A program made the position numbers and the translations under genes. This document shows, piece by piece, positions 13,571 to 24,754 of a DNA stretch of 64,000 nt (position 1 is the first letter of the stretch; each line of letters starts with the position of its first letter). Source of the stretch: Hevea brasiliensis (taxonomy: Eukaryota; Streptophyta; Magnoliopsida; Malpighiales; Euphorbiaceae); the NCBI RefSeq assembly GCF_030052815.1, contig NC_079496.1:66081652-66145651 (forward strand). The letters are read 5' to 3'. Below the pieces are notes generated by a model. That model was not told the DNA's origin, searched no databases, and worked only from the letters and a program-made list of their open reading frames with translations.

Positions 13571-14874
13571 TCTAGGATCGCTTGGCTGCTACTAGCTTCT
13601 TCAAGGTGTAGAGGAAATTTTTGGTGAAGTGAATTATAGGTTTTAATGCTTAATTGGAAGGGTGATCAAGGTTTACAACTTGAAATTGGTGGAAGGTTTA
13701 CCAAAGAGTGGTTCCGCTAACTTGAATGGAGAGAAGAAGATGAACAATATTTATTTTATTTGTTTTCTTTTATTTCTTTATAAGTGGTTGTCTCATTTTA
13801 ATTGGGTGGAGATTTTTAATTACATCATCCTTACATTTTGCTTGTGTCATAATTAGCTTTTTAATTTCATTTTTTTTTGTATTTCTTTCATCTCTCTTTT
13901 ACTCATTTTTAAATATGTTTTCACTAATATTTATTCATATTTTATGTCACAAACCTCACTTACTTAAATGGACAAGTTGGTCAAAAATCATCTCTGAAGG
14001 TGAAATGGCCAAAATGCCCTTCGTTTTTTTTAATGAGCTAAAAATGTTTGTATCGATGTACATAATGTTTCTTATATTTTCTTAGCATTCTATTATCATC
14101 TAAACCTCAATAATCCTTCGCTTGAGTCTCAGTAATTATTTCACAGGGTTTCCCACAGGTCTAGGATCGCTTGGCTGCTACTAGCATCTTCAAGGTTTAG
14201 GGGGAATTTTTGGTGAAGGGAATTATAGGTTTTAATGCTTAATTGGAAGGGTGATCAAGGTTTACAACTTGAAAATGGTGGAAGGTTTACCAAAGAGTGG
14301 TTTCGCTAACTTGAATGGAGAGAAGAAGATGAACAAAATTTTTTTAATTTGTTTTCTTTTTATTTCTTTATAGGTGGTTGTCTCATTTTAATTGGGTGGA
14401 GAATTTTAATTACATCATCCTTACATATTGCTTGTGTCATAATTAGCTTTTTAATTTCATTTTGTTTTTTTTTCCTTCTTCTCTCTTTTACTCATTTTTA
14501 AATATGTTTTCATTAATATTTATTCATATTTTATGTCATAAACCTCACTTACTTAAATGGAGAAATTGGTCAAAAATCATCTCTGAAGGTGAAATGGCCA
14601 AAATGACCTTCGTTTTTTTTAATGAGCTAAAATTGTTTGTATCGATGTACATAATTTTTCTTGTATTTTCTTGGCATTCTATTATCATCTAAACCTCAAT
14701 AATCCTTCGCTTGAGTCCCAGTAATTATTTCACAGGGTTTCCCACAGGTCTAGGATCGCTCGGCTGCTACTAGCTTCTTCAAGGTGTAGGGGAAATTTTT
14801 GGTGAAGGGAATTATAGGTTTTAATGCTTAATTGGAAGGGTGATCAAGGTTTACAACTTGAAAATGGTGGAAGA

Positions 14875-15548
14875 TGTGACGCCCCTTACCCGTCTACCAT
14901 ATAGCCGAGCAAGAAGTGCCACATTCGGTGCCGGAGCACCCTATCTTGTTTTATCATATCTATTGTAAACTTTTGATGTCATTTAAAACATGTATTCTTT
15001 GTGTAATTTTTTTTTTTATATCTTATTTCTGTGGAGATTCGGACAGAGCCTCCCTTATTTTATTAGCATCTGGCGGATTCCACTAATCACCTGTTGACAT
15101 GTCCATATTCATTTCACACATTTCCGTATCATATTCTCATGTATCATATCATTTACAATTATTTATGAGATCTCAAAATGAAGTATTATCTATTGCATTC
15201 ATATAGAAATTCATAGATAATAAATTACAAGTTTTCATTTCAATCTCAAAGTTTAATTATAAGTCCAAAATGAAATACATCATAAACTAGTAATTACATC
15301 ATGACTAAACATAATGAACCAAAATACTAGTCTATACATGGGCCCTACCAAAATATAACAGACCGGTGAGGTGACTCTGGACAATGGCAGACACAAATGT
15401 AATGGCCCGGCCCACTAGTGATATTGTCCGCTCTGGGCCGAAACCCTCACGGTTTTAAAACGCATTAATAGGGGTTACGAACTGTCAACTTATGAACCCA
15501 GCAACTCTCCCGTGTTTTGCCGATGTGGGGTTTGCCTAGGGTGTTATA
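14875..15548 (-). mobile_element. Chimeric insertion, copy 1: gypsy LTR-end fragment joined to an inverted TRIM LTR
   Basis: Interrupts a satellite unit between 'gtggaaga' and 'gaaggtttgcc'. The first 523 bp (14875-15397) start TGTGACGCCCCTTACCCG and resemble the start of the LTR at 45285, including 'tcggtgccggagcaccctat'. The last 151 bp (15398-15548) are a full TRIM LTR in reverse orientation, ending GGGTGTTATA. Flanks are gaaga and gaagg, compatible with a 4-5 bp target duplication carrying one change. The ends are TG and, in sister copies, CA. No coding sequence is visible. The TRIM part is on the minus strand relative to the TRIM at 18977. Confidence 0.75.
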
Positions 15549-18500
15549 GAAGGTTTGCCAAAGAGTGGTTCTGCTAACTTGTATGGAGAGAAGAAGATGA
15601 ACAAAATTTATTTTATTAGTTTTCCTTTTATTTCTTTATAAGTGCTTGTCTCATTTTAATTGGGTGCAGATTTTTAATTACATCATCCTTACATATTGCT
15701 TGTGTCATAATTAGCTTTTTAATTTCATTTTATTTTGTTTTTCTTTTTGCTCTCTTTTACTCATTTTTAAATAAATTTTCATTAATATTTATTCATATTT
15801 TATGTCATAAACCTCACTTACTTAAATGGACAAGTTGGTCAAAAATCATCTCTGAAGGTGAAATGGCCAAAATGCCCTTCGTTTTTTTTAATGAGCTAAA
15901 ATTATTTGTATCGATTTACATAATTTTTCTTGTATTTTCTTGGCATTCTATTATCATCTAAACCTCAATAATACTTCACTTGAGTCCCAGTAATTATTTC
16001 ACAGGGTTTCCCACAGGTCTAGGATCGCTTGGCTGCTGCTAGCTTCTTCAAGGTGTAGGGGAAATTTTTGGTGAAAGGAATTATAGGTTTTAATGCATAA
16101 TTGGAAGGGTGATCAAGGTTTACAACTTGAAAATGGTGGAAGGTTTGCCAAAGAGTGGTTCCGCTAACTTGAATGGAGAGATGAAGATGAATAAAATTTT
16201 TTTTATTTGTTTTCTTTTTATTTCTTTATAAGTGGTTGTCTCGTTTTAATTGGGTGGAGATTTTTAATTACATCATCCTTACATATTGCTTGTGTCATAA
16301 TTAGCTTTTTAATTTCACTTTGCTTTTTTTTCTCTTTCTTCTCTCTTTTACTCATTTTTAAATAAATTTTCATTAATATTTATTCATATTTTATGTCATA
16401 AACCTCACTTACTTAAATGGACAAGTTGGTCAAAAATCATCTCTGAAGGTGAAATGGCCAAAATGGCCTTCGTTTTTTTTAATGAGCTAAAATTGTTTGC
16501 ATCGATTTACATAATTTTTCTTGTATTTTCTTGGCATTCTATTATCATCTAAACCTCAATAATCCTTCACTTGAGTCCCAGTAATTATTTCACAGGGTTT
16601 CCCACAGGTCTAGGATCACTTGGCTGCTACTAGCTTCTTCAAGGTGTAGGGGAAATTTTTGGTGAAAGGAATTATAGGTTTTAATGCTTAATTGGAAGGT
16701 GATCAAGGTTTACAACTTGAAAATGGTGGAAGGTTTGCGAAAGAGTGGTTCCGCTAAGTTGAATGGAGAGAAGAAGATGACCAAAATTTTTTTTATTTGT
16801 TTTCTTTTTATTTCTTTATAAGTGGTTGTCTCATTTTAATTTGGTAGAGATTTTTAATTACATCATCCTTGCATATTGCTTGTGTCATAATTAGGTTTTT
16901 AATTTCACTTTGTTTTTTTTTTTTTCTTTCTTCTCTCTTTTACTCATTTTTAAATAAATTTTCATTAATATTTATTCATATTTTATGTCATAAACCTCAG
17001 TTACTTAAATGGACAAGTTGGTCAAAAATCATCTCTGAAGGTGAAATGGCCAAAATGCCCTTCGTTTTTTTTAATGAGCTAAAATTATTTGTATCGATTT
17101 ACATAATTTTTCTTGTATTTTCTTCTCATTCTATTATCATCTAAACCTCAATAATACTTCACTTGAGTCCCAGTAATTTTTTCACAGGGTTTTCCACAGG
17201 TCAAGGATCGCTTGGCTACTGCTAGCTTCTTCAAGGTGTAGGGGAAATTTTTGGTGAAGGGAATTATAGGTTTTAATGCTTAATTGGAAGGGTGATCAAG
17301 GTTTACAACTTGAAAATGGTGGGAGGTTTGCCAAAGAGTGGTTCCGCTAACTTGAATGGAGAGAAGAAGATGAACAAAATTTTTTTTATTTGTTTTCTTA
17401 TTATTTCTTTATAAGTCGTTGTCTCATTTTAATTGGATGGAGGTTTTTAATTACATCATCCTTACATTTTGCTCGTGTCATAATTAGCTTTTTAATTTCA
17501 TTTTTTTTGTTTTTCTTTCTTCTCTCTTTTACTCATTTTTAAATATGTTTTCATTAATATTTATTCATATTTTATGTCATAAACCTCACTTACTTAAATG
17601 GACAAGTTGGTCAAAAATCATCTCTGAAGGTGAAATGGCCAAAATGCCCTTCGTTTTTTTTAATGAGCTAAAATTGTTTGTATCGATGTACATAATTTTT
17701 CTTGTATTTTCTTGGCATTCTATTATCATCTAAACCTCAATAATCCTTCGCTTGAGTCCCAGTAATTATTTCACAGGGTTTCCCACAGGTCTAGGATCGC
17801 TTGGCTGCTACTAGCTTCTTCAAGGTGTAGGGGAAATTTTTGGTGAAGGGAATTATAGGTTTTAATGCTTAATTGGAAGGGTGATCAAGGTTTACAACTT
17901 GAAAATGGTGGAAGGTTTGCCAAAGAGTGGTTCCGCTAACTTGTATGGAGAGAAGAAGATGAACAAAATTTATTTTATTAGTTTTCCTTTTATTTCTTTA
18001 TAAGTGCTTGTCTAATTTTAATTGGGAACAGATTTTTAATTATATCATCCTTACTTATTGCTTGTGTCATAATTAGCTTTTTAATTTCATTTTGTTTTTG
18101 TTTTCTTTCTTCTCTCTTTTACTCATTTTTAAATAAATTTTCATTAATATTTATTCATATTTTATGTCATAAACCTCAGTTACTTAAATGGACAAGCTGG
18201 TTAAAAATAATCTCTGAAGGTGAAATGGCCAAAATGCCCTTCGTTTTTTTTTAATGAGCTATAATTCTTTGTATTGATTTACATAATTTTTCTTGTATTT
18301 TCTTGGGATTCTATTATCATCTAAACCTTAATAATACTTCACTTGAGTCCCAGAAATTATTTTACAGGGTTTCCCACAGGTCTAGGTTCGCTTGGCTGCT
18401 ACTATCTTCTTCAAGGTGTAGGGGAAATTTTTGGTGAAGGGAATTATAGGTTTTAATGCTTAATTGGAAGGGTGATCAAGGTTTACAACTTGAAAATGGT

Positions 18501-18976
18501 GGAAGGTTTGCCAAAGAGTGGTTCCGCTAACTTGTATGGAGAGAAGAAGATGAACAAATTTTATTTTATTAGCTTTCCTTTTATTTCTTTATAAGTGCTT
18601 GTCTCATTTTAATTGGGTGCAGATTTTTAATTATATCATCCTTACTTATTGCTTGTGTCATAATTAGCTTTTTAATTTCATTTTATTTTGTTTTTCTTTC
18701 TTCTCTCTTTTACTCATTTTTAAATAAATTTTCATTAATATTTATTCATATTTTATGTTATAAACCTCACTTACTTAAATGGACAAGTTGGTCAAAAATC
18801 ATCTCTGAAGGTGTAATGGCCAAAATGCCCTTCGTTTTTTTTTTATGAGCTAAAATTCTTTGTATTGATTTAGATAATTTTTCTTGCATTTTCTTGGGAT
18901 TCTATTATCATCTAAACCTCAATAATACTTCACTTGAGTCCCAGAAATTATTTTACAGGGTTTCCCACTGGTCTAG
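15549..18976 (-). repeat. Satellite array segment 2
   Basis: Resumes the unit broken at 14875, with further unit starts at 16018, 16609, 17201, 17790, 18381 and 18972. The remainder of the interrupted unit carries the diagnostic variants 'ttattagttttcc' and 'gggtgcagattttt', also seen after the other two chimeric insertions. The segment ends at 18972-18976 in the target site of the TRIM. Confidence 0.95.
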
Positions 18977-19368
18977 TGTAACACCCTAGGCAAATCCCAC
19001 ATCGACAAAACACGGGAGAGATGCTGGGTTCATATGTTGACAGTTCGTAACCCCTATTGACGCGTTTTGAAATCGTGAGGGCTTCAGCCCAGAGCGGACA
19101 ATATCACTAGTGGGCCGGGCCATTACATTTGTGGTATCAGAGCCGCTCCGCGTGCAACCTTGAACGATGGTGGGGCAAACCTCAGCGAGGACGCTGAGTC
19201 CCATAAGGGGGGTGGATTGTAACACCCTAGGCAAATCCTACATCGACAAAACACGGGAGAGATGCTGGGTTCATAAGTTGACAGTTCGTAACCCCTATTA
19301 ACGCGTTTTAAAATCGTGAGGGCTTCAGCCCAGAGCGGACAATATCACTAGTGGGCCGGGCCATTACA
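18977..19368 (+). mobile_element. Complete TRIM (392 bp) with perfect 5-bp target duplication
   Basis: Two 151-bp LTRs (18977-19127 and 19218-19368), both TGTAACACCC...CCATTACA, flank a 90-bp core. The core holds a PBS at 19132-19144 (TGGTATCAGAGCC, complementary to the 3' end of initiator-Met tRNA) and a purine tract at about 19205-19217 (aaggggggtgga). The 5-bp direct repeat 'tctag' (18972-18976 and 19369-19373) lies within the satellite landmark. The LTRs differ at 4 of 151 positions by eye. There is no protein-coding capacity, so replication would have needed proteins from another element. The antisense open frame across it (18986-19234) is a by-product. No 5S-like sequence is seen, so it is not Cassandra-like. 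Confidence 0.92.
19132..19144 (+). promoter_or_regulatory. Primer-binding site (initiator-Met tRNA) of the TRIM
   Basis: TGGTATCAGAGCC lies 4 bp after the first LTR end, the position and sequence expected for priming reverse transcription with plant initiator-Met tRNA. Confidence 0.9.
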
Positions 19369-21262
19369 TCTAGGATCGCTTGGCTGCTACTAGCTTCTTC
19401 AAGGTGTAGGGGAAATTTTTGGTGAAAGGAATTATAGGTTTTAATGCTTAATTGGAAGGGTGATAAATGTTTACAACTTGAAAATGGTGGAAGGTTTGCC
19501 AAAGAGTGGTTCCGCTAACTTGAATGGAGAGAAGAAGATGAACAAAATTTTTTTTATTTGTTTTCTTTTTATTTCTTTATAAGTGGTTGTCTCATTTTAA
19601 TTGGGTGGAGATTTTTAATTACATCATCCTTACATATTGCTTGTGTCATAATTAGCTTTTTAATTTCATTTTGTTTTTTTTTTCTTTCTTCTCTCTTTTA
19701 CCCATTTTTAAATAAATTTTCAATAATATTTTTCCATATTTTATGTCATAAACCTCAGTTACATAAATGGACAAGTTGGTCAAAAATCATCTCTGAAGGT
19801 GAAATGGCCAAAATGCCCTTCGTTTTTTTTAATGAGCTAAAATTATTTGTATCGATTTACATAATTTTTCTTGTATTTTCTTGGCATTCTATTATCATCT
19901 AAACCTCAATAATACTTCTCTTGAGTCCCAGTAATTATTTCACAGGGTTTCCCACAGGTCTAGGATCGCTTGGCTGCTGCTAGCTTCTTCAAGGTGTAGG
20001 GGAAATTTTTGGTGAAGGGAATTATAGGTTTTAATGCTTAATTGGAAGGTGATCAAGGTTTACAACTTGAAAATGGTGGAAGGTTTGCCAAAGAGTGGTT
20101 TCGCTAACTTGAATGGAGAGAAGAAGATGAACAAAATTTTTTTTATTTGTTTTCTTTTTATTTCTTTATAAGTGGTTGTCTCATTTTAATTGGGTGGAGA
20201 TTTTTAATTACATCATCCTTACATATTGCTTGTGTCATAATTAGCTTTTTAATTTCACTTTGTTTTTTTTTCTTTCTTCTCTCTTTTACTCATTTTTAAA
20301 TAAATTTTCATTAATATTTATTCATATTTTATGTCATAAACCTCACTTACTTAAATGGACAAGTTGGTCAAAAATCATCTCTGAAGGTGAAATGGCCAAA
20401 ATGCCCTTCGTTTTTTTTAATGAGCTAAAATTGTTTGCATCGATTTACATAATTTTTCTTGTATTTTCTTGGCATTCTATTATCATCTGAACCTCAATAA
20501 TCCTTCACTTGAGTCCCAATAATTTTTTCACAGGGTTTCCCATAGGTTTAGGATCGCTTGGCTGCTACTAGCTTCTTCAAGGTGTAGGGGAAATTTTTGT
20601 TGAAGGGAATTATAGGTTTTAATGCTTAATTGGAAGGTGATCAAGGTTTACAACTTGAAAATGGTGGAAGGTTTGCGAAAGAGTGTTTCCGCTAACTTGA
20701 ATGGAGAGAAGAAGATGAACAAAATTTATTTTATTTGTTTTCTTTTTATTTCTTTATAAGTGGTTATCTCATTTTAATTGGGTGGAGATTTTTAATTACA
20801 TCATCCTTACATATTGCGTGTGTCATAATTAGCTTTTTAATTTCATTTTGTTTTTTTTTTTCTTTCTTCTCTCTTTTACTCATTTTTAAATAAATTTTCA
20901 TTAATATTTATTCATATTTTATGTCATAAACCTCGCTTATTTAAATGGACAAGTTGGTCAAAAATCATCTCTGAAGGTGAAATGGCCAAAATGCCCTTCG
21001 TTTTTTTTAATGAACTAAAATTGTTTGTATCGATTTACATAATTTTTTTTGTATTTTCTTGGCATTCTATTATCATCTAATCCTCAATAATACTTCACTT
21101 AAGTCCTAGTAATTATTTCACAGGGTTTCCCACAGGTCTAGGATCGCTTGGCTGCTACTAGCTTCTTCAAGGTGTAGGCGAAATTTTTGGTGAAGGGAAT
21201 TATAGGTTTTAATGCTTAATTGGAAGGGTGATCAAGGTTTACAACTTGAAAATGGTGGAAGA
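19369..21262 (-). repeat. Satellite array segment 3
   Basis: Unit starts at 19369 (the unit split by the TRIM), 19959, 20547 and 21137. The unit at 21137 has the rare 'gtaggcgaaattt' variant, and just before it lie 'ctaatcctcaataatac' and 'cacttaagtcc'. The same set occurs just before the third chimeric insertion near 41400-41495. The segment ends at the second chimeric insertion. Confidence 0.95.
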
Positions 21263-21938
21263 TGTGACGCCCCTTACTCGTCTGCCATATAGCCGAGCAA
21301 GAAGTGCCACATTCGGTGCCGGAGCACCCTATCTTGTTTTATCATATCTATTGTAAACTTTTGATGTCATTTAAAACATGTATTCTTTGTGTAGATTTTT
21401 TTTTTTTATATCTTATTTCTGTGGAGACCCGGACAGAGCCTCCCTTATTTTATTAGCATCTGGCGGATTCCACTAATCACTTTTTAACATGTCCATATTC
21501 ATTTCACACATTTCCGTATCATATTCTCATGTATCATATCAATTACAATTATTTATGAGATCTCAAAATGAAGTATTATCTATTGCATTCATATAGAAAT
21601 TCATAGATAATAAATTACAAGTTTTCATTTCAATCTCAAAGTTTAATTACAAGTCCAAAATGAAATACATCATAAACTAGTAATTACATCATGACTAAAC
21701 ATAATGAACCAAAATACTAGTCTATACATGGGCCCTACCAAAATACAACAGACCGGTGAGGTGACTCTGGACAATGGCAGACACAATTGTAATGGCCTGG
21801 CCCACTAGTGACATTGTCCGCTCTGGGCCGAAGCCCTCACGGTTTTAAAACGCGGTAATAGGGGTTACGAACTGTCAACTTATGAACCCAGCAACTCTCC
21901 CGTGTTTTGCCGATGTGGGGTTTGCCTAGGGTGTTACA
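21263..21938 (-). mobile_element. Chimeric insertion, copy 2
   Basis: Same structure and same position in the satellite unit as the copy at 14875: a gypsy LTR-end fragment at 21263-21787, then an inverted 151-bp TRIM LTR at 21788-21938 ending GGGTGTTACA. It differs by scattered substitutions and T-tract length. Left flank gaaga, right flank gaagg. Since the flanks and neighbouring unit variants also match, this is best read as an array segment duplicated together with its insertion, not a second transposition. Confidence 0.75.
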
Positions 21939-24754
21939 GAAGGTTTGCCAAAAAGTGGTTCCGCTAACTTGTATATGGAGAGAAGAAGATGAACAAAATT
22001 TATTTTATTAGTTTTCCTTTTATTTCTTTATAAGTGCTTGTCTCATTTTAATTGGGTGCAGATTTTTAATTACATCATCCTTACATATTGCTTGTGTCAT
22101 AATTAGCTTTTTAATTTCATTTTATTTTTTTTCTTTTGCTCTCTTTTACCCATTTTTAAATAAATTTTCATTAATATTTATTCATATTTTATGTCATAAA
22201 CCTCACTTACTTAAATGGAAGAGTTGGTCAAAAATCATCTCTGAAGGTGAAATGGCCAAAATGCCCTTCGTTTTTTTTAATGAGCTAAAATTATTTGTAT
22301 CGATTTACATAATTTTTCTTATATTTTCTTGGCATTCTATTATCATCTAAACCTCAATAATACTTCACTTGAGTCCCAGTAATTATTTGACAGGGTTTCC
22401 CACAGGTCTAGGATCGCTTGGCTGCTGCTAGCTTCTTCAAGGTGTAGGGGAAATTTTTGGTGAAAGGAATTATAGGTTTTAATGCTTAATTGGAAGGGTG
22501 ATCAAGGTTTACAACTTGAAAATGGTGGAAGGTTTGCCAAAGAGTGGTTCTGCTAACTTGAATGGAAAGATGAAGATGAACAAAATTTTTTTCATTTGTT
22601 TTCTTTTTATTTCTTTATAACTAGTTGTCTCGTTTTAATTGGGTGGAGATTTTTAATTACATCATCCTTACATATTGCTTGTGTCATAATTAGCTTTTCA
22701 ATTTCACTTTGTTTTTTTTTTCTTCTCTCTTTTACTCATTTTTAAATAAATTTTCATTAATATTTATTTATATTTTATGTCATAAACCTCACTTACTTAA
22801 ATGGACAAGTTGGTCAAAAATCATCTTTGAAGGTGAAATGGCCAAAATGGCTTTCGTTTTTTTTAATGAGCTAAAATTGTTTGCATCGATTTACATAATT
22901 TTTCTTGTATTTTCTTGGCATTCTATTATCATCTAAACCTCAATAATCCTTCACTTGAGTCCCAGTAATTATTTCACAGGGTTTCCCCCAGGTCTAGGAT
23001 CACTTGGCTGCTGCTAGCTTCTTCAAGGGGTAGGGGAAATTTTTGGTGAAGGGAATTATAGGTTTTAATGCTTAATTGGAAGGTGATCAAGGTTTACAAC
23101 TTGAAAATGGTGGAAGGTTTGCGAAAGAGTGGTTCCGCTAACTTGAATGGAGAGAAGAAGATGAACAAAATTTTTTTTATTTGTTTTCTTTGTATTTCTT
23201 TATAAGTGGTTGTCTCATTTTAATTGGGTAGAGATTTTTAATTACATCATCCTTGCATATTGCTTGTGTCATAATTAGCTTTTTAATTTCACTTTGTTTT
23301 TTTTTCTTTCTTCTCCCTTTTACTCATTTTTAAATAAATTTTCATTAATATTTATTCATATTTTATGTCATAAACCTTAGTTACTTAAATGGACAAGTTG
23401 GTCAAAAATCATCTCTGAAGGTGAAATGGCCAAAATGCCCTTTGTTTTTTTTTAATGAGCTAAAATTATTTGTATCGATTTACATAATTTTTCTTGTATT
23501 TTCTTGGCATTCTATAATCATCTAAACCTCAGTAATACTTCACTTGAGTCCCAGTAATTATTTCACAGGGTTTCCCACAGGTCAAGGATCGCTTGGCTGC
23601 TGCTAGCTTCTTCAAGGTGTAGGGAAAATTTTTGGTGAAAGGAATTATAGGTTTTAATGCTTAATTGGAAGGGTGATCAAGGTTTACAACTTGAAAATGG
23701 TGGAAGGTTTGCCAAAGAATGGTTCCGCTAACTTGAATGGAGAGAAGAAGATGAACAAAATTTTTTTTATTTGTTTTCTTTTTATTTCATTATAAGTGGT
23801 TGTCTCATTTTAATTGGGTGGAGATTTTTAATTACATCATCCTTACATATTGCTTGTGTCATAATTAGCTTTTTAATTTCACTTTGTTTTTTTTTTTCTT
23901 TCTTCTCTCTTTTACTCATTTTTAAATAAATTTTCATTAATATTTATTCATATTTTATGTCATAAACCTCACTTACTTAAATGGACGAGTTGGTCAAAAA
24001 TCATCTCTGAAGGTGAAATGGCCAAAATGCCCTTCGGTTTTTTAATGAGCTAAAATTGTTTGTATCGATTTACATAATTTTTCTTGTATTTTCTTGGCAT
24101 TCTATTATCATCTGAACCTCAATAGTACTTCACTTGAGTGCCGGTAATTATTTCACAGGGTTTCCCACAGGTCTAGGATCGCTTGGCTGCTGCTAGCTTC
24201 TTCAAGGTGTAGGGGAAATTTTTGGTGAAAGGAATTATAGGTTTTAATGCTTAATTGGAAGGGTGATCAAGGTTTACAACTTGAAAATGGTGGAAGGTTT
24301 GCCAAAGATTGGTTCTGCTAACTTGAATGGAGAGAAGAAAATGAACAAAATTTTTTTTATTTGTTTTCTTTTTATTTCTTTATAAGTGATTGTCTCATTT
24401 TAATTGGGTGGAGATTTTTAATTACATCATCCTTACATATTGCTTGTGTCATAATTAGCTTTTTAATTTCATTTTGTTTTTTTTTTCTGTCTTCTCTCTT
24501 TTACTGATTTTTAAATAAATTTTTATTAATATTTATTCATATTTTATGTCATAAACCTCACTTACTTAAATAGACAAGTTGGTCAAAAATCATCTCTGAA
24601 GGTGAAATGGCCAAAATGCCCTTCGTTTTTTTTAATGAGCTAAAATTGTTTGTATCGATTTACATAATTTTTCTTGTATTTTCTTGGCATTCTATCATCA
24701 TCTAAACCTCAATAATCCTTCACTTGAGTCCCAGTAATTATTTCACAGGGTTTC
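21939..24754 (-). repeat. Satellite array segment 4
   Basis: Unit starts at 22407, 22993, 23582 and 24172, plus the end of the unit split at 21263. One local change is 'gtatatggagag' (extra 'at') just after the insertion. The segment ends in 'cacagggtttc', where the solo LTR is inserted. Confidence 0.95.

Larger units (their letters stand above)
1..14874 (-). repeat. Satellite array segment 1 (26 unit starts)
   Basis: Units begin, at the 'tctaggatcgc' landmark, at 19, 608, 1196, 1788, 2374, 2962, 3551, 4140, 4730, 5320, 5908, 6498, 7088, 7675, 8265, 8851, 9442, 10032, 10626, 11216, 11806, 12394, 12985, 13571, 14160 and 14749; spacing is 586-594 bp. Each unit has, in order: a moderately mixed first ~170 bp ending 'gagagaagaagatgaac'; a T-rich block; 'gtgtcataattagc'; a variable T tract of about 7-13; 'ttcatattttatgtcataa'; 'gaaatggccaaaatgccc'; and a tail 'cacagggtttcccacagg'. 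Length variation lies mainly in the T tracts. The last unit is interrupted by the chimeric insertion at 14875. Strand is given in the sense of the parent LTR. Confidence 0.95.

Noticed and set aside
18986..19234. Minus-strand frame of 82 codons, with a similar one at 43225-43407.
   Set aside because: It spans TRIM LTR, PBS and core in reverse; its recurrence follows from the TRIM being repeated.
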